Position numbers and translations under genes: made by a program. DNA of 35,992 nt. Source: Curtobacterium luteum. GTDB taxonomy: Bacteria > Actinomycetota > Actinomycetes > Actinomycetales > Microbacteriaceae. Location of the stretch: contig NZ_LDQC01000001.1 in assembly GCF_001475545.1 (NCBI RefSeq), positions 1 to 35,992 of the forward strand. Reading direction: 5' to 3'. Under the pieces are notes generated by a model, which was not told the DNA's origin, made no database searches, and saw only the letters and a list, made by a program, of their open reading frames with translations. Shown piece after piece: positions 23,332 to 30,745 of this stretch. Position 1 is the first letter of the stretch, and each line of letters starts with the position of its first letter.

Positions 23332-23874
23332 ATGAGCGAACACGGCCGGCACGCATTCCACGAACGCGACGAGCACGGGATCCTCGTGCGACCGGCCGTC
23401 GCCTCCGACGTCCCGCACATCCAGCGCCTCATCGCGCCGTACGTCGACCGCCGCATCCTGCTCGGCAAGGAGAACGTCGCGCTGTACGGCTCCATCCAGC
23501 AGTTCCGCATCGCCGAGGGGCCCGACGGCGTCCCGATCGGCTGCGGTGCGCTCGCCGTGTTCTGGGACGACATCGCCGAAGTGCGCACCCTCGCCCTCGA
23601 CGCCGACTGGATCCACAAGCGCGTGGGGCACCGCATGCTCGAGGCGCTGGAGCACGACGCCCGCGAGCTCGGCGTCGCCCGCATCTTCTGCCTCACCTTC
23701 GAGGTCGACTTCTTCGCCAAGCACGGGTACCTCGAGATCGGCGAGAGCGTGGTGTCGCCGGACGTCTACGCCGAGCTCGTGCGGTCCTCTGACGAGGGCG
23801 TCGCCGAGTTCCTCGACCTCGCCCGGGTGAAGCCGAACACGCTCGGCAACACACGCATGCTGAAGATCCTCTGA
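23332..23874 (+). CDS. argA: Amino-acid N-acetyltransferase (ArgA/NAGS, GNAT type)
   Basis: Encodes 180 residues. It is predicted to transfer acetyl from acetyl-CoA to glutamate in the first step of arginine synthesis. The whole chain resembles the short actinobacterial NAGS (Rv2747 type): VRPAVASDVPHIQRLI, GCGALAVFWDDIAEVRTLA, the GNAT acetyl-CoA helix region VGHRMLEALEHDA, CLTFEVDFFAKHGYLEI, and the terminal EFLDLARVKPNTLGNTRML. The ATG at 23332 is chosen over the GTG at 23197, because the residues before it come from the tandem repeat and TATCGT lies 7 bases upstream. It stands as a single gene, apart from other arg genes. Confidence 0.88.
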   Translation: MSEHGRHAFHERDEHGILVRPAVASDVPHIQRLIAPYVDRRILLGKENVALYGSIQQFRIAEGPDGVPIGCGALAVFWDDIAEVRTLALDADWIHKRVGHRMLEALEHDARELGVARIFCLTFEVDFFAKHGYLEIGESVVSPDVYAELVRSSDEGVAEFLDLARVKPNTLGNTRMLKIL

Positions 23875-23913
23875 CGCGTCGCGCGGCAACCCGGCGTGCC
23901 GCGGGACCCGCCC

Positions 23914-23919
23914 TACCCT
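23914..23919 (+). promoter_or_regulatory. Predicted -10 box of the 221-residue anchored protein gene
   Basis: TACCCT plus 6 bases leads directly to the ATG at 23926 with no Shine-Dalgarno, the leaderless pattern. Confidence 0.5.
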
Positions 23920-23925
23920 GTGCGC

Positions 23926-24591
23926 ATGTCGTCGTTCCGTCACCCCGTCGGACCCGAGCGCCCCAGCGTGTACTGGCGCCGTCGAGCCATCGCGCTCGGA
24001 GCGGTCCTCGTCGTCGTGATCGTCGTCGTGCTCATCGTCGTGGGGCGCGGGAACGGCGCCACGCCCGCGGCCGCGCCGTCGGCGTCCTCCGGTGCTCCTG
24101 CCGCCGGGTCGTCGCCGTCTTCGTCGTCCGCGTCATCTGCTGCTCCGCGCCCGTCACGGTCACCGTCCGCGTCCGTTGCTGCTGACGGTGCCACGTGCAC
24201 GAAGGACCAGATCGAGCTGACGCCCGTCGTCGACAAGACCTCGTACGCTTCCACGGAAGACCCGAAGATCGCGATGTCGATCACGAACACCGGCTCGAAC
24301 TCGTGCCACATGGACCTCGGGTCGTCGCAGCAGGTGCTCACCATCAGCTCGGGCGAGGAGCAGTACTGGTCCTCGAAGGACTGCCAGACGAACGGCACGG
24401 ACCAGGACGTCACCATCAAAGCGGGGCAGAAGTTGACCACGCCGTCGATCGCATGGGACCGCACCCGGTCGTCGGCGTCGACGTGCGATGCCTCGCGGCC
24501 GTCGGTCACCGCAGGAGGAGCGAGCTACCACCTGTCGGTCGCGGTGGGGAACATCGAGTCAGCGAAGTCGGTGCAGTTCATCCTGCAGTGA
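23926..24591 (+). CDS. Membrane-anchored extracytoplasmic protein of unknown function
   Basis: Encodes 221 residues. The ATG at 23926 is preferred to an upstream in-frame start because of the TACCCT-6-ATG arrangement. A single hydrophobic helix (about 21-41, ALGAVLVVVIVVVLIVV) follows a basic stretch (YWRRR), placing the rest outside the cell. Residues 45-85 are a Ser/Ala/Pro-rich linker. The remaining 130 or so residues form a beta-rich domain with four Cys (in ATCTKDQ, NSCHMD, KDCQTN and STCDAS) that could form two disulphides, and end in VQFILQ. It resembles DUF4232-like secreted domains in style, but I cannot assign it firmly. Confidence 0.75.
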   Translation: MSSFRHPVGPERPSVYWRRRAIALGAVLVVVIVVVLIVVGRGNGATPAAAPSASSGAPAAGSSPSSSSASSAAPRPSRSPSASVAADGATCTKDQIELTPVVDKTSYASTEDPKIAMSITNTGSNSCHMDLGSSQQVLTISSGEEQYWSSKDCQTNGTDQDVTIKAGQKLTTPSIAWDRTRSSASTCDASRPSVTAGGASYHLSVAVGNIESAKSVQFILQ

Positions 24592-24617
24592 CCCCGTCTC
24601 TGCAACCCGCCGCTGCT

Positions 24618-24681
24618 CCGAACCACGGTCACGACATCGAACCGTGTCCCGATCGGGTTCGTTGTCGTGCCCGTGGTTCGG
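24618..24681. terminator. Long hairpin between the anchored protein gene and the cold-shock gene
   Basis: A 26-base arm (24618-24643) pairs with 24656-24681 at 24 of 26 positions around a 12-base loop. It lies between convergent genes, 27 bases after one stop and 78 before the other, so it can act as a bidirectional terminator. The sequence (CCGAACCACGG...) is unlike the GGAGGC palindromes. Confidence 0.7.
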
Positions 24682-24758
24682 CGGGGGTGAGGGGCGGTCA
24701 GGAAGCAGAACGGGCCCGCCGTCCGGAGACGACGAGCCCGTTCAGGGTGTTTCGGTGA

Positions 24759-24965
24759 TCAGCCGATGACCGAGATGTTCTCGGCCTGCGGGCCCTTGCG
24801 GCCCTCGGTGATCTCGAACTCCACCTTCTGGTTCTCTTCGAGCGACTTGTAGCCGTTGCCCGAGATCGCGGAGAAGTGGGCGAAGACGTCAGCGCTGCCG
24901 TCGTCCGGCGCGATGAAGCCGAAGCCCTTTTCGTTGTTGAACCACTTGACGGTCCCAGTTGCCAT
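24759..24965 (-). CDS. cspA: Cold-shock domain protein
   Basis: Encodes 68 residues, the full length of a single cold-shock domain. [12 protein letters not shown] is RNP1 and DVFAHFSAI contains RNP2; both carry the aromatic residues that stack on single-stranded RNA or DNA. Such proteins act as RNA chaperones in the cytoplasm. The ATG at 24965 has AAGGAAA upstream. A promoter predicted about 200 bases upstream gives a long 5' leader, a common feature of cold-shock mRNAs. Several Csp paralogues are usual in this family, so the exact symbol is a convenience. Confidence 0.93.
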   Translation of the reverse strand: MATGTVKWFNNEKGFGFIAPDDGSADVFAHFSAISGNGYKSLEENQKVEFEITEGRKGPQAENISVIG

Positions 24966-25168
24966 GATGGCGTTTCCTTACTTTCTTGCGGGGCGACAAT
25001 TTCTGCCGCTGATCCGCCGACGGACGTCGTCGGATCGATGCGCCCCGCGGGCATGGGCCGGCGGAACGGGTTCGGGGCCAGGCGACCTGGGAAGGCCAGT
25101 GACCGATGGCGCTCGAGGTGCGCTGAGCACCGGAAGAACGATGGACTCCCGCCGAAGCGGTTGTGACC

Positions 25169-25174
25169 AACTTA
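25169..25174 (-). promoter_or_regulatory. Predicted extended -10 of cspA with a leader of about 197 nt
   Basis: On the minus strand TGTAAGTT gives an extended -10 (TG followed by TAAGTT) in one of the few A/T-richer patches of the 277-base gap between the cold-shock and SseB-like genes. Transcription would start near 25162 and leave about 197 nt before the cspA ATG. No other gene is visible in this gap. Confidence 0.4.
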
Positions 25175-25242
25175 CAGGCAACAGGCGACAACGGAAGAGC
25201 CGAGGTCGCAATCGGACCCATGAATCTGGTGGACTAGGGGCG

Positions 25243-25626
25243 ATGGCAGACAAGGAACAGCGCTTCCGGAGTGAACAGCTCGAGGAGGCCCTCGCGAAGC
25301 AGGACGTCGCTGCGGTGGCGTTCGCGCTCCGGAACGACATCGTGATCGTCCCCCGGCTCGTAACCGGCAAGAAGGACATGCAGGTGCGTGTGTTCGGTCG
25401 CGAGGGCTCGGACAAGCGCATCCTGCTGCTCTTCTCGTCCGCCGACGCCTACACCGCGATGGTGCCGAACGAGAAGATCCGCCAGGTCATGGTCTACGAC
25501 GGGCCACGGCTCGAGGCGTTCCTCGCCGAGCACCTCGACTCGCTCGAGGGCGTGTTCTTCGACATCGCCGGTCCCAACACCATGCAGTCGACCCCGGAGG
25601 ACCTGCTGGCCGCGTTGCGCGCCTGA
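25243..25626 (+). CDS. SseB-like domain protein
   Basis: Encodes 127 residues. The start at the ATG 25243 (MADKEQRFRSEQLEEAL) gives a compact domain. AGGGG lies only 2 bases before it, close for a ribosome-binding site, and a five-codon ORF (ATG 25220 to TAG 25237) ends inside that site. The chain contains VPRLVTGKKDMQVRVFGREGSDKRILLLFSSADAY, then a DGPRLEAFLAEHL helix and the PEDLLAAL C-terminus. This resembles the SseB N-terminal domain, which is widespread in actinobacteria but of unknown function. It converges on radA across 63 bases that contain a half copy of the GGAGGCGCGG repeat (25637-25647) but no strong terminator. Confidence 0.65.
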   Translation: MADKEQRFRSEQLEEALAKQDVAAVAFALRNDIVIVPRLVTGKKDMQVRVFGREGSDKRILLLFSSADAYTAMVPNEKIRQVMVYDGPRLEAFLAEHLDSLEGVFFDIAGPNTMQSTPEDLLAALRA

Positions 25627-25689
25627 TCACCCGACCTGGAGGCGCGGCTCGCTGTGGGCGCGGCGGTTCCGTCCCGAGGCGGGCGCCGG

Positions 25690-27051
25690 TCAGAAGGCGC
25701 GGTCGAGTTCGCGTTCGCGCGCCGACTTCGTCATCGAGAACGCCACCCGCAGCGCTTCGCGCAGGTGCTCGGCACTCGACCCGAGCACGGTGGTGAAGCC
25801 CAGCCGCGTCGCCTCGCCCGTGCGTTGCTTCGCGCCGGTCGCCGGGCGGATCTCGCCGGCGAGGCTGATCTCACCGATCGCCGCCAACGTGTGCGGGTAG
25901 GGACGGTCCCGCGCCGCACTCGCCAGGGCCAGCGCGATCGCGAGGTCGGCGCCCGGTTCGGTGAGCTTCATCCCGCCGACGGTCGAGACGTAGACGTCGG
26001 CATCGGACAGCTTCAGCCCCGCGCGGCGTTCGAGCACCGCGAGCAGCATCGCGACGCGGGAGGCGTCGACACCGTTCACGACCCGACGCGGCTGGGGTGC
26101 GGAGCTCGGGACGACGAGCGCCTGCACTTCGACCGGCAGGGCACGACGGCCCTCGAGCGCGACCGTCACGCACGTCCCGGAGACCGGCGCGCCGTTGCGG
26201 GACATGAAGAGTCCGCTCGGGTCCGGTACCTCGTGGATGCCGTCGCCGCCCATGTCGAAGCAGCCGACCTCGTCCGTCGGCCCGAAACGGTTCTTCAGCG
26301 CACGGACGAACCGGAGCGCGGTCTGGCGATCGCCCTCGAAGTGGCACACGACGTCGACGAGGTGCTCGAGCAGTCGCGGCCCGGCGATCGTGCCGTCCTT
26401 CGTGACGTGGCCGACGATGAGTACCGGCAGTGCGCGCTCCTTGGCGACCCTGATCAGCGTCGAGGCGACCTCGCGCACCTGCGACGTCCCGCCGGCGATG
26501 CCGTCGATCGTGCTCGACGAGATGGTCTGGACGGAGTCGGCGATGAGGAGGTCGGGCTGCACCTGGTCGATCTGGCCGAGGATGACGCCGAGGTCGACCT
26601 CGCTCGCGAGGTACAGGTCGTCGTGCATCGCACCGGTGCGCTCGGCGCGGAGCCGGACCTGGTCGACCGACTCCTCAGCGCTGACGTACAGGACGCGCTT
26701 GCCCGTCGCGGCGGCTCGCGAAGCGACCTCGAGCAGCAGGGTCGACTTGCCGACGCCCGGTTCGCCGGACAACAGGACCGCGGCCCCGGGGACGACGCCC
26801 CCGCCGAGGACCCGGTCGAACTCGCCGATACCGGTCTGCCAGCGCTGCACCGCCGTGCCGCGGGCCGCGGTGATCGGACGGGCGACCCGTGCCCCCGCCA
26901 CCGCGACGGCCGCGGTGCCCCTGGTGCTCGCCGACGTGGCGGAGGTGTCCTCGACGGTTCCCCACGACTGGCACTCGCCGCAACGGCCGACCCACTTGAT
27001 GCTGGTCCAGCCGCACTCGGCGCAACGGTAGAGGGACTGCGGGCGTGCCAT
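25690..27051 (-). CDS. radA: DNA repair protein RadA (Sms)
   Basis: Encodes 453 residues. RadA is a RecA-like hexameric helicase that drives branch migration during recombinational repair. The N-terminal zinc finger uses C10, C13, C24 and C27. Walker A GEPGVGKS is at 96-103, the RadA-specific KNRFG motif is at 253-257, and a Lon-like C-terminal domain follows (VGGMKLTEPGADLAIALALASA). The ATG at 27051 fits the family start; upstream in-frame codons are not needed. TAGCCT ends 7 bases before it, so the mRNA may be leaderless. The SGNH hydrolase gene lies 10 bases upstream in the same direction. Confidence 0.96.
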   Translation of the reverse strand: MARPQSLYRCAECGWTSIKWVGRCGECQSWGTVEDTSATSASTRGTAAVAVAGARVARPITAARGTAVQRWQTGIGEFDRVLGGGVVPGAAVLLSGEPGVGKSTLLLEVASRAAATGKRVLYVSAEESVDQVRLRAERTGAMHDDLYLASEVDLGVILGQIDQVQPDLLIADSVQTISSSTIDGIAGGTSQVREVASTLIRVAKERALPVLIVGHVTKDGTIAGPRLLEHLVDVVCHFEGDRQTALRFVRALKNRFGPTDEVGCFDMGGDGIHEVPDPSGLFMSRNGAPVSGTCVTVALEGRRALPVEVQALVVPSSAPQPRRVVNGVDASRVAMLLAVLERRAGLKLSDADVYVSTVGGMKLTEPGADLAIALALASAARDRPYPHTLAAIGEISLAGEIRPATGAKQRTGEATRLGFTTVLGSSAEHLREALRVAFSMTKSARERELDRAF

Positions 27052-27058
27052 GACGGTC

Positions 27059-27064
27059 AGGCTA
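27059..27064 (-). promoter_or_regulatory. Predicted -10 box of radA (leaderless start)
   Basis: On the minus strand TAGCCT plus 7 bases precedes the radA ATG. It overlaps the stop codon region of the SGNH gene, so radA can be transcribed on its own. Confidence 0.45.
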
Positions 27065-28027
27065 GGCGGAGCCGCCGACATCACCCGTGCGACGCTCGGC
27101 GTGCTCGGGCAGTGGCACCGAACCCGTCACCCGTCGCCGGAGTCGGTCGACTCGGCCCGGGCGGTCTGCATGGTCGAGCGCACCCGCGTCATCGGTGTCC
27201 TGCTCCGCGCGCGCCGCTGCGACCGCACCCGCTCCCGACCCGAGGTCCTCGGCCTCGCGCGCGGACAGGTACTGCCGGATCGCCGCCACCGTGTCGACCC
27301 GGGCGTCGACCGCCGGCTCGAACGCGCTCGCCCAGATCTCGTAGCCGCGGTCGTTCGGGTGGAAGAGGTCGCCGTAGCTGTTGAAGAACGTCCGCCGCAG
27401 CCCGACACGCTTCGTGATCACGTGGAGGGGCGCCACCGTCAGCCCGAGCTCCTCGGCGACGCGGTGGACGATCTCGTTGGCGACGGCGACCTTGCGCTCC
27501 CGGTCCGGCACGAACATGCACGGCAGCTCGGCCACGATCGCGTGCGACGGCACCGCACCGTAGATCTCCCGGATGTTCCGCTCGAACTTGTCCGGGTCGA
27601 AGTCGGCGATGTCGTTCGCGCCGATCGACACCGTGCAGATGTCCGGCGAGTACCCACGGAGCTTCGGCAGCTGCTCCTGCTTCGCGCCCCACGTCGTCGC
27701 ACCCGACACGCTGAGGTTCACCACGCGCACGGTCATCCGGGACCGGTGCCGGATGCGGCGCGCGAGCAGCCCGACGTACCCACGGTTCGGGACGGTCGCG
27801 CCGACCCCCTGTGCGGCGGAGTCTCCGATTGCCAAGTAGGTCAGCTGGCCGTCGTGCTGCAGGTGCTCGCGCCACCACTGCGCGTTGACCGGGAGCATGT
27901 CGACCACGCGCTGCGACGCCGCTCGTTGCCCGCGGATGCCCGCCCGGGCGCCGAACAGGCCGGCACCGACGACCGTCAGTCCGCCGAGGATCGACGAGAG
28001 CAGGGCGATGATCGTGCGTGACTTCAT
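27062..28027 (-). CDS. SGNH/GDSL-type hydrolase with N-terminal membrane anchor
   Basis: Encodes 321 residues. A hydrophobic N-terminal segment (residues 6-27) serves as signal or anchor. Block I is YLAIGDSAAQGVG with the nucleophile Ser, the block III SIGAND supplies the oxyanion Asn, and NDIADFDPDKF follows. DLFHPNDRGYEIWA is block V with the catalytic Asp and His. This is the full SGNH set, so an esterase or acyl-hydrolase acting at the outer face of the membrane is likely; the substrate is unknown. The last 55 residues are a charged, disordered tail. The ATG at 28027 follows TACCGT with 7 bases between, so the mRNA may be leaderless. Confidence 0.9.
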   Translation of the reverse strand: MKSRTIIALLSSILGGLTVVGAGLFGARAGIRGQRAASQRVVDMLPVNAQWWREHLQHDGQLTYLAIGDSAAQGVGATVPNRGYVGLLARRIRHRSRMTVRVVNLSVSGATTWGAKQEQLPKLRGYSPDICTVSIGANDIADFDPDKFERNIREIYGAVPSHAIVAELPCMFVPDRERKVAVANEIVHRVAEELGLTVAPLHVITKRVGLRRTFFNSYGDLFHPNDRGYEIWASAFEPAVDARVDTVAAIRQYLSAREAEDLGSGAGAVAAARAEQDTDDAGALDHADRPGRVDRLRRRVTGSVPLPEHAERRTGDVGGSA

Positions 28028-28034
28028 GCGGAGG

Positions 28035-28040
28035 ACGGTA
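28035..28040 (-). promoter_or_regulatory. Predicted -10 box of the SGNH hydrolase gene (leaderless start)
   Basis: On the minus strand TACCGT is followed by 7 bases and the ATG at 28027. Confidence 0.5.
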
Positions 28041-28156
28041 CGCGGGGCCGCTCGACCCTTCTCGGTGTGTGGGCTGGACGGTGGATGAGCGCACCCGACC
28101 AGCCGCCTGTGGAGGGGAGTCGACCTGCGCTGGTCGGACGAGCCTCCCGAGTCGTG

Positions 28157-28162
28157 TAAACT
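28157..28162 (+). promoter_or_regulatory. Predicted -10 box of tRNA-Ser
   Basis: TAAACT lies 8 bases before the mature tRNA 5' end. A weak -35 (TCGGAC at 28134) is 17 bases further upstream. The 142-base gap to the SGNH gene otherwise shows nothing. Confidence 0.5.
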
Positions 28163-28169
28163 CGCTCCC

Positions 28170-28259
28170 GGTACCGTGTCCGAGCGGCCTAAGGAGCATG
28201 TCTCGAAAACATGTGTGGGGGCAACTCCACCGTGGGTTCAAATCCCACCGGTACCGCCA
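28170..28259 (+). tRNA. tRNA-Ser (anticodon CGA), CCA encoded
   Basis: The acceptor stem GGTACCG (28170-28176) pairs with CGGTACC (28249-28255), followed by discriminator G and an encoded CCA. The anticodon stem CATGT/ACATG encloses the loop CTCGAAA, so the anticodon is CGA, reading UCG. The long variable arm (TGGGGGCAACTCCACC) is the class II mark of tRNA-Ser. The T arm GTGGG-TTCAAAT-CCCAC is intact. The accessory toxin/immunity region begins about 60 bases downstream. Confidence 0.97.
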
Positions 28260-28263
28260 CGAT

Positions 28264-28304
28264 CAAGAGCCTCGGCTCCCTCTCGCAGGGCGCCGAGGCT
28301 CTTG
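28264..28304. terminator. Terminator after tRNA-Ser and after the kinase-immunity gene
   Basis: A 13-base arm (CAAGAGCCTCGGC, 28264-28276) pairs exactly with 28292-28304 around a 15-base loop that can pair further (CCCT with AGGG). It begins 4 bases after the tRNA CCA and ends 13 bases before the stop of the leftward gene, so it can serve both strands. Confidence 0.75.
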
Positions 28305-28317
28305 TCATCCGCGGTGT

Positions 28318-29436
28318 CTACGACAGGTCGAGGTGTCGCAGGATGTACCCGTCCGGCACGGTGCCGCTGTCCTGGAAGTAGTGGAAGAAGACGTCGGTGG
28401 CTTCGTCGGCGTCGAAGACTTCGGCCGGGTGCACCGGGTGGTCGGTGCCGGCGACGTTGACCGTCTCGGTGGGGGGTTCGTCGACGTCGTGCTGGCGGCC
28501 GACGACGTAGTGGCGCAGTTCGCCGTCCTCGACGCGTTGGATCTCGACGCTCATCCGCTCGGCGCTGCCGCCGGCCTGGATGTACCGGCTGTTCCAGTCG
28601 AGGTCCGAGTAGCCGGGCGCGTCCGGCCAACCGGCCGAGTCGGGCACGAACCAAAGCTGGTAGGCGAAGCGCCCTTCGCTCCTGCCGTCGAGTAGACCGA
28701 GCATGCGGCGGATCTGGTCGCGGTAGGAGCGGAACTCGTCCGAGAGCTTCGAGTTGCTGGCGCTGTTGACGGTGTTCATGAACACGGGGCTCCTGTCTGA
28801 CGTGGAAGCCAAGGGCGAAGATCCGTCTCGATGGCCGGTTCCTTGGCGAGGTGCAGCGGGTTCGAGGTTGAGTCCGGCGGCGATGAGTGCTGCCGTCCTG
28901 TCTGCGCTGAGCTCGCTGGTGTCGAGCCACCATCCGCGGTCTCCGAAGTCGCGACGCATCGCCTCGTCGAGCTCGTCGTACTCGTCGAAGGTGAACCGCT
29001 CGCTCGCTTCTCTCCCGGCGTCGCGCTGCTTGCAGGCCTCTGCGCCCGGAGCAAGAACAACCAGGGACGGGGAGACTGACGAGAGATGACTGAGTAGCCG
29101 GTCAAGATGCGCACCATCGGGGATGACGCAGTCGATGACGGTGACGAAGCCAGCGTCGGTGAAGTTCTCGGCCAGCGCGGCCAGATTCCGGTAGCTGAGC
29201 TCGACCTGGCGAGCGGCTTCCTCCGCGGGTTGACCGAGTGGCCACACGGCACCGGCCAGGATCATCGCATTCATGTCGTCGGCTGCAACACGCGCGGCGC
29301 GCGGCATCCTCGCCGCGAGAAGCCGAGTCACGGTGGACTTGCCCGCACCGGGCATCCCGGTCACGATCACTGTCTGCACGAAGCCATCCGACCACGTCTG
29401 CAGCCAGGCTCTCGAAGTCGGCTTGGTCCGAGACAC
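28318..29436 (-). CDS. P-loop kinase-like protein fused in frame to an immunity-like domain
   Basis: The 372-residue frame joins two unrelated parts. Residues about 20-205 are a P-loop NTPase (Walker A GMPGAGKST, DDMNAMIL, VTVIDCVIPDGAHL, a lid-like ERFTFDEYDE) of the small-molecule or toxin-kinase type. Residues about 217-372 match the 153-residue immunity protein encoded at 30746-31207. The junction (QGTGHRDGSSPLASTSDRSPVF) looks like untranslated leader that became coding. GTG 28786 and ATG 28780 lie at the place where the stand-alone immunity gene starts, with AGGAG upstream, so the immunity part may also be made separately. The start at GTG 29436 is the longest; GTG 29379, just before the kinase fold, is an alternative. 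No frameshift or stop is seen. The functions of both halves are inferred. Confidence 0.65.
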   Translation of the reverse strand: MSRTKPTSRAWLQTWSDGFVQTVIVTGMPGAGKSTVTRLLAARMPRAARVAADDMNAMILAGAVWPLGQPAEEAARQVELSYRNLAALAENFTDAGFVTVIDCVIPDGAHLDRLLSHLSSVSPSLVVLAPGAEACKQRDAGREASERFTFDEYDELDEAMRRDFGDRGWWLDTSELSADRTAALIAAGLNLEPAAPRQGTGHRDGSSPLASTSDRSPVFMNTVNSASNSKLSDEFRSYRDQIRRMLGLLDGRSEGRFAYQLWFVPDSAGWPDAPGYSDLDWNSRYIQAGGSAERMSVEIQRVEDGELRHYVVGRQHDVDEPPTETVNVAGTDHPVHPAEVFDADEATDVFFHYFQDSGTVPDGYILRHLDLS

Positions 29437-29522
29437 TCAGGGGGCACGGGTCTTCGATGGACGATCGGCTATCGAGACTTCCTCCACGGTCGGGCACCGC
29501 GTGGTTGTGCGAGGATCGGGCC

Positions 29523-29876
29523 GTGACTCAAGGGGACACCGTGAACAGCGGACGGGCCGGGACAAGACCCTGGCTGCACGTGCTGCTGGCAGCCGGAGTC
29601 GGCGCCGTCGCGGCTCCCCTCACGCACGGCGGTGCCGTCGCCGTCCTGCTGACGGGGATTCCGGGCGTGATGGTGCTGGTGGTGATCATGGCCCTGACTG
29701 GTGCGGCTCTCGCGCTCTGTGCGGTCCTCGGAACAGGCCGACGCAAGTCCGCTTGGCTGGGAACCACGACGCTCCTTGTGGTCCCGGCGGTCCTCGCCGT
29801 CGACGCCGTCCTCTACCTGCGCGCTGGACTGAGCACAGCGCCCGATGGCGGCCTCTCGGCATCGCCGCTCCTGTGA
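29523..29876 (+). CDS. Small membrane protein of unknown function (117 residues)
   Basis: The GTG start at 29523 gives three hydrophobic segments: about 16-32 (HVLLAAGVGAVAAPL), 38-65 (AVAVLLTGIPGVMVLVVIMALTGAALALC) and 78-95 (TTLLVVPAVLAVDAVLYL). The loops are short. There is no Shine-Dalgarno; GAGGAT, 6 bases before the GTG, is a poor -10. Third codon positions are less G/C-biased than in the housekeeping genes (several ATT, CTT and ACA codons), in keeping with an accessory region. It is divergent from the kinase-immunity gene. No homologue is recognised. Confidence 0.6.
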   Translation: MTQGDTVNSGRAGTRPWLHVLLAAGVGAVAAPLTHGGAVAVLLTGIPGVMVLVVIMALTGAALALCAVLGTGRRKSAWLGTTTLLVVPAVLAVDAVLYLRAGLSTAPDGGLSASPLL

Positions 29877-29976
29877 GTGACTGGCGCAGTACTCGCGGCG
29901 CTCCCTGCGCTCTTGGCGCACATGACGCGCACCAACAGTTCCGCCTAGCGATCGCCTCGTCGGCTGCGCACCCGGT

Positions 29977-29982
29977 TACCGT
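29977..29982 (+). promoter_or_regulatory. Predicted -10 box of the 175-residue protein gene (leaderless start)
   Basis: TACCGT plus 6 bases leads to the ATG at 29989. The 112-base gap after the previous gene shows nothing else. Confidence 0.5.
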
Positions 29983-29988
29983 GGACGG

Positions 29989-30516
29989 ATGGGGGAGCGG
30001 GATGAACAGGCGCCGAGCGCGCTCCGGTTGGTGGGCATGCTCGCCGCGCTCGTGCTGCTGCTCGGCGGCGTAGTCACCGCAGTCGTGCTCAGCGCCGGCA
30101 CTGCGGTGCATCGAGCGTTGGGGCCGCAAGAGACCGAGGACGGCAGCATCTGCGAGCCGCTGAATGGCGAGTGCAGTCGACTCGGGCGGACGTCGATCGA
30201 GAAGAGGTTCAGCGTCAGACTGCCGACGGACGCGCAGCTCGAGGCGTCGGGAGCCAGGTCGTTGATCAAAGCATCTGAGTCGTGGGCGGTGGCATGCGTT
30301 CCGGACGTCAGCGCGCTGCTGCGGGACGCGGAGCGTGCTGGCTTCGTGGAGTCGGCGGTGTCCGACCACCCGGAACGGCACGACTGGTCGGGCAAGGGGC
30401 CGGTGTCACGAGAGGTGCGGCTGACCGCTCCGGCGGAGGCCGCGCGATGGGTTGACGTCGGCAGCAGCTGCGACGTGGGCACCTGGGTGTACCTCGGGTC
30501 CTTCCTCGACAAGTGA
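29989..30516 (+). CDS. Single-pass membrane protein of unknown function (175 residues)
   Basis: The ATG at 29989 follows TACCGT with 6 bases between. One hydrophobic helix (about 15-41, GMLAALVLLLGGVVTAVVLSAG) follows a short cytoplasmic start, so the remaining 130 residues should be outside. That part has four Cys: two close together (SICEPLNGECSRLG) and two later (VACVPD, SSCDVG), which may form disulphides. The middle reads like an alpha/beta domain (KRFSVRLPTDAQLEASGARS). Base composition is again less GC-rich at third positions. It lies between the two immunity copies; a role in the toxin locus is possible but not shown. Confidence 0.65.
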   Translation: MGERDEQAPSALRLVGMLAALVLLLGGVVTAVVLSAGTAVHRALGPQETEDGSICEPLNGECSRLGRTSIEKRFSVRLPTDAQLEASGARSLIKASESWAVACVPDVSALLRDAERAGFVESAVSDHPERHDWSGKGPVSREVRLTAPAEAARWVDVGSSCDVGTWVYLGSFLDK

Positions 30517-30595
30517 GTCTCGCGTGCGCGCCACGCTCCGGCCAGTGTCACGCGCCCGCGGCACGGTCCACACTCGGGAGCCGGGACGGTCCGGC

Positions 30596-30643
30596 GCAGA
30601 GACGCAGAGACGCAGAGACGCAGAGACGCAGAGACGCAGAGAC
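30596..30643. repeat. 8-bp microsatellite, six perfect units
   Basis: GCAGAGAC is repeated exactly six times (30596-30643), then decays to GCGGAGGG. It lies in the 229-base noncoding gap between two genes that converge (stops at 30516 and 30746). No gene is supported in this gap, although frames are open through the repeat in two directions. Confidence 0.95.
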
Positions 30644-30745
30644 GCGGAGGGCTCGCCTGCGGTTCCGGACGGTTGACCGCAGTGCGGAATAGGTGCAAGA
30701 GAACGGCAGCCGAGGGAATGTGTCCTTCTCCGACCAGGATCTGGT

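Noticed and set aside
28170..28259. Attachment site (attB/attL) at the tRNA-Ser 3' end
   Set aside because: No second copy of the tRNA 3' end and no integrase are visible in the window; kept only as a possibility in the findings.
28738..28830. Frameshift separating kinase and immunity domains
   Set aside because: The frame is continuous through the junction with no stop, so the sequence shows a fusion rather than a broken gene.
30596..30676. Protein-coding gene through the 8-bp repeat (frames encoding repeated SLRLCVSA or RDAETQR)
   Set aside because: The frames are open only because the repeat has no stops; there is no start signal and no domain.
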